Shown: positions 1 to 10,470 of the stretch, piece after piece | How the letters are laid out: every line of letters starts with the position of its first letter | Numbering within the stretch: position 1 is the stretch's first letter | From: an uncultured Collinsella sp. | Lineage (GTDB): Bacteria; Actinomycetota; Coriobacteriia; Coriobacteriales; Coriobacteriaceae | NCBI GenBank assembly: GCA_947002045.1 | Contig: CAMQJB010000009.1 | Coordinates: forward strand, 1 to 63,741 | DNA length: 63,741 nucleotides | Direction: 5' to 3' | The notes under the pieces: generated by a model | Seen by the model: only the letters and a program-made list of their open reading frames with translations | Database searches by the model: none | What the model was told of the DNA's origin: nothing | Translations under genes and position numbers: made by a program

Positions 1-40
1 TCTCCCGGGGCCGGCCGGTCCGGCCCTCAGGGTATCGGGT

Positions 41-78
41 TCCCACATTCATCCGCACATGTGCGGATGAATGTGGGA
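41..78. repeat. 38-bp perfect palindrome
   Basis: The sequence from 41 to 78 equals its own reverse complement (arms of 19 bases, no loop). No T-run follows, so it is not a normal terminator. It lies about 100 bp before the tRNA-Glu gene and could be a protein-binding site or a recombination hotspot. Function unknown. Confidence 0.8.
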
Positions 79-141
79 GGTGTTCGGATAAAGTTGACAA
101 TCAAGGCTCCTGTGTGGTGGTTTTTCAGTTTGCCAACGATA

Positions 142-170
142 TGTGAACGGCTAAAAAAGTCTGCTATACT
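142..170 (+). promoter_or_regulatory. tRNA-Glu promoter
   Basis: The -10 hexamer TATACT is at 165-170, eleven bases before the mature tRNA. A weak -35, TGTGAA, lies 17 bp upstream at 142-147. A TTGACA at 94-99 is too far away to pair with this -10. Confidence 0.6.
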
Positions 171-180
171 CTTTCCCGCT

Positions 181-257
181 GTCCCCATCGTCTAGCGGCC
201 AAGGACGCCACCCTTTCAAGGTGGATATCGCGGGTTCGAATCCCGCTGGGGGCACCA
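181..257 (+). tRNA. tRNA-Glu (anticodon TTC)
   Basis: A full cloverleaf can be drawn. The acceptor strands GTCCCCA and TGGGGGC pair with one G-U. The anticodon stem CCACC/GGTGG encloses the loop CTTTCAA, giving anticodon TTC. The T-arm has GGTTCGAATCC, the discriminator is A254 and CCA is encoded at 255-257. It decodes GAA/GAG. A promoter and a terminator flank it closely, so it is a single-gene transcript. Confidence 0.95.
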
Positions 258-270
258 TTTGAATTGAAGA

Positions 271-300
271 GCCCGTTACCCTCGCGGTAGCGGGCTTTTT
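271..300 (+). terminator. terminator of tRNA-Glu
   Basis: GCCCGTTACC (271-280) pairs with GGTAGCGGGC (286-295) with one G-U pair, across a 5-base loop, followed by five T. It starts 14 bases after the CCA end. Confidence 0.85.
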
Positions 301-429
301 GCTACCGATATGCCGGGATTCGAACCCGACAGGGTGCGGAGCTGAGGAAACGCGCAAGCGTTTTCCAGCGCAGCACGCAAGGAGCGGAGCGACGCAGCGG
401 AAGCGGGCGGCGCCAGCCGCACGCGGACA

Positions 430-526
430 TCCCGCTGGGGGCACCATTTGAAACTAGAAGCCCGTCACCCCGCGGTGACGGGCTTTTTGCTACCGATATG
501 CCGGGATTCGAACCCGACAGGGTGCG
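430..526 (+). repeat. second copy of the tRNA-Glu 3' tail and terminator
   Basis: Bases 430-526 repeat 241-338: the last part of the T-arm and acceptor with CCA, a terminator hairpin and about 38 further bases. The 23 bases of tRNA tail (241-263 and 430-452) are identical, as are 301-338 and 489-526. The hairpin stems differ by a compensatory change (GCCCGTTACC/GGTAGCGGGC against GCCCGTCACC/GGTGACGGGC). The 5' two thirds of a second tRNA are missing and unrelated GC-rich sequence (339-429) is in their place. It is probably the remnant of a duplicated tRNA gene or an integration scar. Confidence 0.8.
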
Positions 527-537
527 AATCCCGGCAT
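498..537. repeat. inverted repeat containing a T-arm-like motif
   Basis: ATGCCGGGATTCG (498-510) is the reverse complement of 525-537. The arm includes GGGATTCGAACCC, the complement of a tRNA T-arm. It follows the duplicated tRNA tail and may come from an antisense tRNA fragment or an integrase-type site. Confidence 0.6.
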
Positions 538-551
538 CATCGCAAGGCCTG

Positions 552-770
552 TGGTCAAAAAATGGCAAATATGAGTACTGTTACCATTTTAGTTACAGCG
601 ATTTCATGCCTTCAGAAGGCGATTTAGCCGTCGGGCGTCCTACGGCGGAAAAATTGCAGACGTTTATCGGCTAAGTACTTGGACATATGTTGCGTAACAC
701 TACATATTTTGCAAATAAATAATGTTACAGGACTTGTGACAGTACTCATATTTGACGTTTTTTGCCCATA
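552..770. mobile_element. MITE-like element with imperfect terminal inverted repeats
   Basis: The end at 566-581 (CAAATATGAGTACTGT) is the exact reverse complement of 739-754. Similarity continues outward (TCAAAAAATGG against GCAAAAAACGT in inverted sense), giving terminal repeats of about 30 bases around an AT-rich core of about 160 bp. No convincing gene is inside. The size and lack of coding capacity fit a non-autonomous element, but target-site duplications were not clear. It fills the tRNA-Glu/glnN gap. Confidence 0.55.
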
Positions 771-832
771 GCCCTTTATACCTAGGCACATCGGCGGCAA
801 AACGGGCTTCAAAGCGTCCTTCGCAAACAAAA

Positions 833-863
833 AGCCGGGGCCCGCGCGATGCGGACCCCGGCT
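833..863 (-). terminator. terminator of glnN
   Basis: Read on the minus strand, AGCCGGGG and CCCCGGCT form a stem followed by a T-run (the A-run at 828-833 on the plus strand). It starts about 30 bases after the glnN stop codon. Confidence 0.85.
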
Positions 864-892
864 CAATACCGTGACGATATGTCAGTTACGTT

Positions 893-2980
<2,088 letters not shown>

Positions 2981-3059
2981 ACGGAACTCCCTTCGTATCG
3001 GCACCGCGTGAGAAGCGGTGTTGATTACTAACGAACGAGTCATAGCTTAGACTCGCCGT

Positions 3060-3097
3060 GTTTCCGCGACATTACCGTTATGTTGCTGTCGCGAAAC
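3060..3097. promoter_or_regulatory. GlnR-box-like operator array upstream of glnN
   Basis: Reading plus: GTTTC, 6 bases, ATTAC, 6, GTTGC, 6, GAAAC. This is two convergent copies of the actinobacterial GlnR box (gTnAc-n6-GaAAc): GTAAT-n6-GAAAC on minus at 3060-3075 and GTTGC-n6-GAAAC on plus at 3082-3097. The 5-6-5-6-5-6-5 spacing is exact. It lies 80-117 bp before the glnN start. A GlnR-like regulator is encoded at 50951-51613. Confidence 0.7.
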
Positions 3098-3406
3098 CAA
3101 TCAATGAGGTTACCCTATCGAGGCGGCGTTGCCACCCTCAACAGCCAATCAACTGCATAAATTGCAGACCTCTCCCCATGGTTTAAGGGTAGTCAATTTG
3201 GGATGGAGCTCTATTAACTGGTATTTTGCATCAGATACCAGTCTTTATAGTCCGTGCCTAGATTAGCCGCTCTGTTATAGGAAATGCCGATAGCAAGGCA
3301 TCTTTGATTGGTATCCCCAAATAGCGAGTGAAACTCCACCGTGGCACAGTGGTGCAGTAGAATCCTTACAAGACATCACACTATTACGTATCTAGAGGAG
3401 CACGAT

Positions 3407-4279
3407 ATGCGCGTCGACGAGGTTTTTAAGCAGGCAGCATCCCAGGGCACCGCGCCCATTTCGTTTGAGATGTTCCCGCCCAAGGGCGAGCTGACCCTCG
3501 ACACGGCTCGCGAAGTGGCAGGCAATCTGTGCAAGCTTTCGCCGAGCTTTGTCTCGGTCACCTGCTCGGCCGGCGGCTCGGGCAACGGTGCCGCCACCGC
3601 CCCCATCGCGCATATGATTTCGAGCGAATTCGACACGCCCTCGGTGGCACACCTTACCTGCGTGGGCCGCTCGCATGCCGATATCGCCACCAAGATCGAC
3701 GAGTATCGCACCGCCGGCGTTGAAAACATCCTGGCCCTGCGCGGCGACCTGCCCGCTGGCGCGACCGAGGACGACAAGCCCGCCTCCGACTACGCCTACG
3801 CCCGTGACCTCATCCCCGAGCTCGTCGACGCCGGCTTTTGCGTGGGCGCCGCAGCCTACCCCGAGGGCCACATTGCCTGCGAGGATCTCAACCTCTCGGT
3901 CGAGCACCTCAAGCAAAAGCAAGACGCCGGCGCGAGCTTCTTTGTGACACAGCTCTTTTTTGATAACGAGTGCTTCTATCGCTTCCGCGAGCTTGCCGAC
4001 AAGGCCGGCATCACCGTGCCCATTACCGCGGGCATCATGCCGTTTATGGGCAAGTCGCAGATCAGCCGCATGGTCTTTATGTGCGGCGCATCGCTGCCCT
4101 CCCCCGTCATCAAGATCCTCGCCAAGTACGAGAACGACCCCGAGAGCTTGCAGGCAGCCGGTGTAGAGTATGCCGCCCGTCAGCTTTGCGACCTCAAAGA
4201 GCACGGTGCCGACGGTCTGCACCTGTACACTATGAACCGTCCTGCAATCGCCGCGACCATTATGGAGCGCCTGGGGTAA
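3407..4279 (+). CDS. metF: 5,10-methylenetetrahydrofolate reductase
   Basis: A 290-residue MTHFR-family TIM barrel reduces 5,10-methylene-THF to 5-methyl-THF, the methyl donor for methionine synthase. Visible family features are ISFEMFPPKGE at the N-terminus, VTCSAGGSG, the loop LALRGDLP, and the substrate-site region FFVTQLFFDN followed by PITAGIMPF. The start at 3407 follows GAGGAG with good spacing; an in-frame ATG 22 codons upstream lacks a ribosome site. The stop overlaps the next start (TAATG), so it is translationally coupled to the MetH-reactivation gene and then metH. The spacer 3098-3406 holds a short inverted repeat (3217-3224/3235-3242) but no riboswitch that I recognise. Confidence 0.93.
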   Translation: MRVDEVFKQAASQGTAPISFEMFPPKGELTLDTAREVAGNLCKLSPSFVSVTCSAGGSGNGAATAPIAHMISSEFDTPSVAHLTCVGRSHADIATKIDEYRTAGVENILALRGDLPAGATEDDKPASDYAYARDLIPELVDAGFCVGAAAYPEGHIACEDLNLSVEHLKQKQDAGASFFVTQLFFDNECFYRFRELADKAGITVPITAGIMPFMGKSQISRMVFMCGASLPSPVIKILAKYENDPESLQAAGVEYAARQLCDLKEHGADGLHLYTMNRPAIAATIMERLG

Positions 4280-5067
4280 TGGAAAAACCGTACGTCGATA
4301 CAACCGTTGTTGAAGTGCCGGCCGACCTTGCGTCGCCGGCGCTTTACCGTATCGACGCTGCTCACCACCCTCGTGTCGACCGTGCCGAGATGCTGCGGTA
4401 TCTGGGCTACGGCGGTCAGCAGATTGAGCCCGAGCTGTCGCAGCGTATTGAGCTTGTCGTTGAGCGTCTGGAGCTGGATATTGAACCCCGTGGCGTGCGC
4501 CGCGTATTTGCCGTCGATGCCACGGGAGTCGATGAACAGGGCGATCCTTGCATTCGCTTGGTCGGCACCAACGTTGAGCTGCGCGGTCGCGATATCTATC
4601 GCCACCTCAAAGACGCCCGCTTTGCCGCACTCATGGCATGCACCCTCGGCATGGAAGCCGAGCGTCGTCTGCGCACCACGGGAGCCCAGCAACCCCTAGA
4701 GGGAGCCGTGCTCGACGCCGCATGCTCTGCCTATGTAGAAGCCGCCGTCGAGCAGATGGACCAGCAGGCCAAGGCTGCGGCCGCCGCACACGGACTCGCC
4801 GGCAACTGGCGCTTTAGTCCCGGCTACGGCGACTGCCCACTTACGGCCCAGCGTTCAATCGTGGATGCACTCAACGCCACGCGCCTCATTGGACTTACCG
4901 TCACCCCCACCAGCCTGCTCATGCCCACCAAGAGCGTGACCGCGGTAATTGGTCTGTTCGACGGCGAAGTCCATGACGCCCAGAGCCATCCTACCTGCAA
5001 TATCTGCCGCATGCGCGAGCACTGCCGCTTCCGCGCCGCCCACACCACCTGCTATTCCAGCCATTAG
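4279..5067 (+). CDS. stand-alone methionine synthase reactivation protein
   Basis: The 262-residue protein resembles the vitamin B12-dependent methionine synthase activation domain (Met_synt_B12). This domain uses AdoMet to re-methylate cob(II)alamin when MetH is oxidised. Features include RAEMLRYLGYGG, the SPGYGDCPL segment with the conserved R-x-x-x-G-Y AdoMet-site character (residues about 170-195), and a Cys-rich C-terminus (CNICRMREHCRFR). In E. coli this domain is the C-terminus of MetH; here it is separate and sits between metF and a metH that lacks it. The ATG shares a base with the metF stop. I infer that it works in trans on the downstream MetH. Confidence 0.85.
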   Translation: MEKPYVDTTVVEVPADLASPALYRIDAAHHPRVDRAEMLRYLGYGGQQIEPELSQRIELVVERLELDIEPRGVRRVFAVDATGVDEQGDPCIRLVGTNVELRGRDIYRHLKDARFAALMACTLGMEAERRLRTTGAQQPLEGAVLDAACSAYVEAAVEQMDQQAKAAAAAHGLAGNWRFSPGYGDCPLTAQRSIVDALNATRLIGLTVTPTSLLMPTKSVTAVIGLFDGEVHDAQSHPTCNICRMREHCRFRAAHTTCYSSH

Positions 5068-5076
5068 GAGCCCTCG

Positions 5077-7635
5077 ATGTTTACTCCGCTTATCACTCAT
5101 GATCTGGACGGCGCCGCGCTGGCGGCGCCCGTTGATGCCGCACGCCGTAATGGCGCTGTATACAAGACGCGCACGATCGACGACCTTCGCATTAAGGACG
5201 ATCGCCTGCGCGCCGCCATCGAGGGCACGGGGCACCTGCTGTTCGACGGCGGCATGGGCACCATGCTGCAAGCGGCAGGCATGAAGGCCGGCGCCCTGCC
5301 CGAGCTGCTCAACTTTGAGGAGCCCCAGGTTATCACCGATATCCAACGTCAATATGTCGAGGCCGGCTGCGACGTGATCACCGCCAACACCTTTGGCGCC
5401 AACGCCCACAAGCTCGACAGCGCCGCCACCGTGGCAGATGTCTTTGCCGCCGCTGTCGCCTGCGCCCGCGAGGCCGGCGCCCGCTACGTCGCCGGCGATA
5501 TCGGCCCCATCGGCGCGCTGCTTCGCCCCTTGGGCACCCTGAGCTTCGACGAGGCCTATGACCTCTTTGCCGAGGAGGTGCGCGCCGGCGTCGACGCGGG
5601 CGTGGACCTCTTTATTATCGAGACCATGACCGACCTTGCCGAGATCAAGGCGGCCGTCCTCGCCTGCCGCGAGAACTCCGACCTGCCCGTCTTTGCCACC
5701 ATGACCTTTGAGGAAGACGGCCGCACGTTCCTGGGTACGAGTCCCGAGGTCGCCGCCATCACGCTCGACGCCATCGGCGCCGACGTTTTGGGCATCAACT
5801 GCAGCCAGGGACCGGCCGAGCTCCGTGGGCTTGCCGCACGCATGCTCACCGTTACCGACAAGCCCGTTATGGTGCAGGCCAATGCGGGACTCCCCCATGT
5901 GGACGACGACGGCAACACTGTCTTCGACATCCAGGCCCCCGAATACGCCAAGGCCGTCGCCGGCATGATCGCCGACGGCGTGAGCGTTGTGGGCGGTTGC
6001 TGCGGAACCACGCCGGCGCACATGGCGGCACTTCGCACCCTCATCGACAACCACACGCCCAGCCCGCGCCGCCGCAAGCCCAGCATGTCGGTCACGAGCG
6101 CCCAGACGGTCGTGGACCTTCCCTGTGACGGCCACAAGATCGCCGTCATCGGCGAGCGCATCAATCCCACCGGCAAAAAGCGCCTGCAACAGGCCCTGCG
6201 CGACGGCGACCTGGACTACGTCGTGAGCCAGGGCATCAGCCAGCAGGAACAGGGCGCCGACATCCTGGACGTCAACGTGGGCCTGCCCGAGATCGACGAG
6301 GTCAAGATCATCCAACAGGCCACCGAGCAGCTCCAGGGCTCCACGCTGCTGCCGCTGCAGATCGACTCCACCGACCCCGCAGCCGTCGAGGCCGCCGTGC
6401 GCCGCTACGCCGGCAAGCCCATCATCAACTCGGTCAATGGCAAGCAGCAGATCATGGATGAGATCTTTCCGCTGGTCGCCCACTACGGCACCAACGTCGT
6501 CGGCCTCACGCTCGACGAAGGCGGCATCCCCGATACCGCCGAGGCCCGCTTCGCCATCGCCGAGCGCATCGTAACCGAGGCCGCCCGCTACGGCATCGGC
6601 CCGGACCGCATCCTCATCGACTGCCTGGTCATGACCGCCTCGACCAATCAACGCCAGGCCGAACAGATCCTGCGCGCCATGTCCCTATGCAAGGAGCGCC
6701 TGGGCGTCAAGTGCGCGCTCGGCGTGTCGAACATCAGCTTTGGTCTGCCCGCCCGCCCGCTGCTGGGCTCGGTCTTTTTGGCCGCCGCCTTCGGAGCAGG
6801 CCTGGACGCCCCCATCATGAACCCGGGCTCCAAGCGCTTTATGGATACCGTCTACAGCTATCGCGTGCTGAGCGTTGAGGACGAGGGCTCGACCGGATAC
6901 ATCGAGCGCTACGCCGGCTGGACCGATCCGTATAAGATCGCCGCAAACCCGGCGGCGGCTCAGGCCGCATCGACCGACACCGTGCCCGCCGCCGGCACCG
7001 CCGGCACCGACGGCAACGACGACCCGATCCGTCGCATGGTCGTCTCGGGCCGCAAAGGCGAGATTGCTGCCGAGACCGAGCGTCTGCTGGCAGACCATGA
7101 CGCCATGGACCTCATCAACAATCACTTTATCCCCGCCCTCGACGAAGTTGGCGTCCTCTTTGACCAGGGCAAGTTCTTCTTGCCGCAGCTCATGGCCTCG
7201 GCCGAGGCAGCGCGTGTGGGCTTCGACACCATCAAGCGTCTGATGCCCGCCGGCGAGATTGCCGACAAGGGCAAGATCTGCGTGGCCACCGTTAAAGGCG
7301 ATATCCACGACATCGGTAAGAACATCGTCAAGATGCTGCTCGACAACTACGGCTACACCGTCTTTGACCTGGGCCGCGACGTCGATCCGCAGGAGGTACT
7401 CAAGACCGTCAAGGAGCGCGATATCAAACTCGTCGGCCTCTCGGCGCTTATGACTACCACGGTCGTCGCCATGGAGGAGACCATCAAGCTGCTTCATTCC
7501 GAGGTGCCGGGCGTCAAGATCATCGTGGGCGGCGCCGTACTCACCCCCGAATACGCCAAGCAGATCGGCGCGGACTACTACGCCAAGGACGCCGCCGAGA
7601 GCGCGCGCATCGCCGAAGAGGTCTTTGGGCAGTAA
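5077..7635 (+). CDS. metH: cobalamin-dependent methionine synthase lacking the activation domain
   Basis: The 852-residue protein transfers a methyl group from 5-methyl-THF via cobalamin to homocysteine. In order: an N-terminal extension of about 45 residues; a homocysteine-binding barrel (FDGGMGTMLQ, with zinc-ligand regions GINCSQ and GGCCGTTP); a pterin-binding domain (GERINPTGKK onward); a B12 cap; and a Rossmann cobalamin-binding domain with the lower-ligand motif DIHDIGKN near residue 745. It ends after the B12 domain, so the AdoMet reactivation domain of about 1230-residue MetH proteins is absent and is encoded by the preceding gene. AGGAG lies just before the ATG. Third gene of the metF operon. 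Confidence 0.95.
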   Translation: MFTPLITHDLDGAALAAPVDAARRNGAVYKTRTIDDLRIKDDRLRAAIEGTGHLLFDGGMGTMLQAAGMKAGALPELLNFEEPQVITDIQRQYVEAGCDVITANTFGANAHKLDSAATVADVFAAAVACAREAGARYVAGDIGPIGALLRPLGTLSFDEAYDLFAEEVRAGVDAGVDLFIIETMTDLAEIKAAVLACRENSDLPVFATMTFEEDGRTFLGTSPEVAAITLDAIGADVLGINCSQGPAELRGLAARMLTVTDKPVMVQANAGLPHVDDDGNTVFDIQAPEYAKAVAGMIADGVSVVGGCCGTTPAHMAALRTLIDNHTPSPRRRKPSMSVTSAQTVVDLPCDGHKIAVIGERINPTGKKRLQQALRDGDLDYVVSQGISQQEQGADILDVNVGLPEIDEVKIIQQATEQLQGSTLLPLQIDSTDPAAVEAAVRRYAGKPIINSVNGKQQIMDEIFPLVAHYGTNVVGLTLDEGGIPDTAEARFAIAERIVTEAARYGIGPDRILIDCLVMTASTNQRQAEQILRAMSLCKERLGVKCALGVSNISFGLPARPLLGSVFLAAAFGAGLDAPIMNPGSKRFMDTVYSYRVLSVEDEGSTGYIERYAGWTDPYKIAANPAAAQAASTDTVPAAGTAGTDGNDDPIRRMVVSGRKGEIAAETERLLADHDAMDLINNHFIPALDEVGVLFDQGKFFLPQLMASAEAARVGFDTIKRLMPAGEIADKGKICVATVKGDIHDIGKNIVKMLLDNYGYTVFDLGRDVDPQEVLKTVKERDIKLVGLSALMTTTVVAMEETIKLLHSEVPGVKIIVGGAVLTPEYAKQIGADYYAKDAAESARIAEEVFGQ

Positions 7636-7743
7636 CACAACGGAAACAACCGAGCACCAAAACGTGCCGCATGCGCCACTTGGCACGTGCGGCACGTTAG
7701 AATAGATAAGATTATGCTCGTTTTGGCAGATAGGAGCGCAAGG

Positions 7744-9108
7744 ATGGCGATCACGCCCGCAGAAATCGCGGAAACCCGCGGCATGGTTGAGGAACAGAAC
7801 CTCGACATCAGGACCATCACCATGGGTGTTTCGCTCATGGGTTGCGGTGACGAGAACCTCGACCGCATGTGCACGAAGATCTACGACCACGTGACGCACA
7901 CGGCTGAGCATCTGGTCGAGACCGCCGAGAACCTCGAGCGCGAGTACGGTATCCCCATCGTCAACAAGCGCGTTTCCGTCACCCCGGTGGCGCAGATCGC
8001 CGCGTGCTGCAAGGATGAGGACCTCACCCCCATCGCGCATGCCCTCGACCGCGCGGCCGAGACGCTCGGCATCGACTACCTGGGCGGCTTCTCCGCGCTC
8101 GTCCAGAAGGGCATCGGCGACGCCGACCGCCGCGTCATCCAGTCCATCCCCCAGGCGCTCGCCACCACGAGCCGCGTCTGCTCCAGCGTCAACGTCGCCA
8201 GCCTGCGCGCCGGTATCAACATGGACGCCGTGCTTATGGCCGCCCAGACCATCATCGATGCCGCTAAACTCACGGCCGACCAGGATTCCGTTGGCGCGTC
8301 CAAGTTTGTCTGCTTTGCCAATATGGTCGAGGACTCCCCGTTTATGGCGGGCGCCGTCCACGGCGGTGGCGAGGCCGACGCCGTCATCAACGTAGGCGTC
8401 TCGGGCCCCGGCGTTATGGCCGCAGCCCTGGAGACGCTGCCCGATTCCGCATCGATGATGGAGGTCGCCGAGAAGATTAAGCAGACCGCCTTTAAGATCA
8501 CCCGTGCCGGCGAGCTCATGAGCCGTGAGGCAGCCCGCCGTCTGGGTGTCGAGAAAGGCATTGTCGACCTGTCGCTGGCTCCCACACCCGCCATCGGCGA
8601 CTCCGTCGCGCGCATCCTCGAGATTATCGGCGTGGGCACCTGCGGTGGCCCGGGCACGACCTGTGCGCTCGCCATGCTCAACGATGCCGTCAAGAAGGGC
8701 GGCGTCATGGCCAGCTCCAGCGTGGGCGGTCTCTCCGGCGCCTTTATCCCCGTGTCCGAGGACGCCGGCATGATTGCTGCCGTCGAAGCCGGCGCGCTTT
8801 CGCTCGAGAAGCTCGAGGCCATGACCTGTGTGTGCTCCGTCGGCCTGGACATGATCGCCATCCCCGGCGACACCCCGGTCGAGACCATCGCCGGCATCAT
8901 CGCCGACGAGATGGCCATCGGCGTCATCAACAACAAGACCACGGCCGTCCGCGTGATTCCCGCCATTGGCAAGGGCGTGGGCGACTGCGTCGAGTACGGC
9001 GGCCTGTTCGGCCGTGCGCCCATCATGCCGGTGAACCCCAACGCCGGCACCGTGCTTGCCCACCGCGGTGGACGCTTCCCGGCGCCGTTGAACTCGCTCA
9101 AGAACTAG
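7744..9108 (+). CDS. UPF0210/DUF711 (PFL-like) family protein
   Basis: The 454-residue protein matches the UPF0210 family (about 450 residues), which resembles part of pyruvate formate-lyase in fold but has no proven reaction. Visible features are the start MAITPAEIAETRGM, the glycine-rich GVSGPGVM region, GVGTCGGPGTTCALAM and the C-terminal GGRFPAPLNS. The start at 7744 follows AGGAG closely; the longer reading frame upstream overlaps the hairpin at 7661-7698. In other bacteria this gene often sits beside a small ACT-domain gene; none is adjacent here. It is a conserved orphan, and I do not assign a function. Confidence 0.85.
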   Translation: MAITPAEIAETRGMVEEQNLDIRTITMGVSLMGCGDENLDRMCTKIYDHVTHTAEHLVETAENLEREYGIPIVNKRVSVTPVAQIAACCKDEDLTPIAHALDRAAETLGIDYLGGFSALVQKGIGDADRRVIQSIPQALATTSRVCSSVNVASLRAGINMDAVLMAAQTIIDAAKLTADQDSVGASKFVCFANMVEDSPFMAGAVHGGGEADAVINVGVSGPGVMAAALETLPDSASMMEVAEKIKQTAFKITRAGELMSREAARRLGVEKGIVDLSLAPTPAIGDSVARILEIIGVGTCGGPGTTCALAMLNDAVKKGGVMASSSVGGLSGAFIPVSEDAGMIAAVEAGALSLEKLEAMTCVCSVGLDMIAIPGDTPVETIAGIIADEMAIGVINNKTTAVRVIPAIGKGVGDCVEYGGLFGRAPIMPVNPNAGTVLAHRGGRFPAPLNSLKN

Positions 9109-9125
9109 CTGAGGGGACTGGCGAG

Positions 9126-9257
9126 GAGCCCCGGGGAGGGCAAATATATAAGGTCGCCTGCTCGGACAGTCCTGACTCGCACGGAGAGCACATTAAGTGC
9201 TCTCCGGCTCGTGCGGAACTCGCGATCGACCTTATATATTTGCCCTCCCCGGGGCTC
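9126..9257. repeat. 132-bp nested inverted repeat (cruciform)
   Basis: The arm 9126-9156 is the perfect 31-base reverse complement of 9227-9257. Inside lies a second perfect hairpin, CGGAGAGCAC (9182-9191) with GTGCTCTCCG (9197-9206). The arms are not followed by a T-run. The element separates the UPF0210 gene from a methyltransferase with different base composition. It could be a mobile-element end, a structured RNA or a strong transcription barrier. Confidence 0.85.
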
Positions 9258-9424
9258 CCGCACAACGGGACCTCAGTTGGGTTCTATCCCGTATGGCAGT
9301 CGCTTCGCTCCTGCCCGCCTTGGTTGTGAGGGCGGTTTGGCGTTGGAACGGTTCTTTTCTGATATATGCTGGTTGTGGCTCTTCTTTTGGGGGAGTCGCT
9401 TTTTTGTTGCTAGGAGGTTGGCCC

Positions 9425-10312
9425 GTGGTTGATGGGGATACTCGTTCTGAGCTGCTTTCTGCGGATTGGAATGGCGAATGGATGCGTCTGCAAGCTGGTC
9501 GGCATCGGGCTGATGATTCTTTTGAGTGGGATAAGCGGGCTCGGCATTTTCGGCCGCTTGAGACTGCTCCTTATGCCCGGGATTTTATAAAGTTGTTGGC
9601 GCTTGAGCCCGGCGAGTCCGTGCTGGATATGGGGTGTGGGGCTGGGTCGATTGCTATTCCGCTTGCTCAGGCTGGGCATCCGGTGATTGCGGCTGATTTC
9701 TCCCCCGCCATGCTGGGCACGCTTGATGCCGGCATTGAGTATTACGGGCTCGAGGATCTTATTACGCCGCTTGAGCTTGCTTGGGATGATGATTGGGATT
9801 TGGTTGGACCGGTCGCGAAAGCGGTAGATGTTGCCTTTGCCAGTCGCTCTGTCACCACGACCAACCTAAAAGGCGCACTTGTCAAGCTTGATCGAACGGC
9901 TCGTCGGCGTTGTGCTGTCACGATGGTCGCCAACTCCAGCCCGCGCTATGACCTGCACTTGATGAACGCTATCGGTGCCTCGGTTACCTGCAGTAATGGT
10001 TTTGTGTATGCCTTTAACATCCTTATTCAGATGGGTGCGCTGCCGCAGGTTACGTACTTTGAATCGCCTCGTCGCGATACCTTCGACAGCCTTGAAGCGG
10101 GCGTGGCGAACTTTTCCCGCATGCTTGAGCATGGCAACGAGGATAAGGTCGACCGTCTGCGCGACTACATCGCTCAACACATGATTGAGAACCCCCATGC
10201 CGGTGAGCCGGGCTCCAAGGGCGTGCCGCAGGGGCGCTATATGCTCGATCATGTCCGCAAGGTTCGTTGGGCGTTTATTGCATGGAAGCCGGTCTCTGCG
10301 CCCAGTTCATAG
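9425..10312 (+). CDS. class I SAM-dependent methyltransferase
   Basis: A 295-residue protein with motif I VLDMGCGAGSIAIPLA near residue 65, followed by VIAADFSPAML (motif post I), the standard AdoMet-binding Rossmann signature. The substrate cannot be inferred. A GTG at 9425 is chosen because AGGAGG (9412-9417) stands 7 bases upstream; the frame is open further back, but that stretch runs through the inverted repeat. Codon use differs from the neighbours: many GCT, CTT, GAT and GGG codons and visibly lower GC, suggesting recent acquisition. It stands alone between a large inverted repeat and the YhbY-family gene. Confidence 0.8.
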   Translation: MVDGDTRSELLSADWNGEWMRLQAGRHRADDSFEWDKRARHFRPLETAPYARDFIKLLALEPGESVLDMGCGAGSIAIPLAQAGHPVIAADFSPAMLGTLDAGIEYYGLEDLITPLELAWDDDWDLVGPVAKAVDVAFASRSVTTTNLKGALVKLDRTARRRCAVTMVANSSPRYDLHLMNAIGASVTCSNGFVYAFNILIQMGALPQVTYFESPRRDTFDSLEAGVANFSRMLEHGNEDKVDRLRDYIAQHMIENPHAGEPGSKGVPQGRYMLDHVRKVRWAFIAWKPVSAPSS

Positions 10313-10470
10313 CCTGTTCGCAGCCCGCACCGCCCACTCACTCGGCATCCGCATTCTTTTTGAACTGGGAAAACGCGCTCCACACCGCGCCGTTCCTGCG
10401 CTATCGTGGGACAGCTCACGTAGATTAAGGCCCCGTCGCGGGGCGCCCCATACATAGAAAGCGAGAACCC

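Noticed and set aside
624..866. 80-codon minus frame between tRNA-Glu and glnN
   Set aside because: It overlaps the inverted-repeat element and the glnN terminator and has no recognisable ribosome site.
3098..3406. Possible cobalamin or SAM riboswitch before metF
   Set aside because: No B12-box-like or S-box consensus was found; only a short inverted repeat at 3217-3242.
7661..7698. Inverted repeat AACGTGCCGCA/TGCGGCACGTT before the UPF0210 gene as a metH terminator
   Set aside because: The stem is good but no T-run follows on either strand; kept only as an unassigned hairpin.
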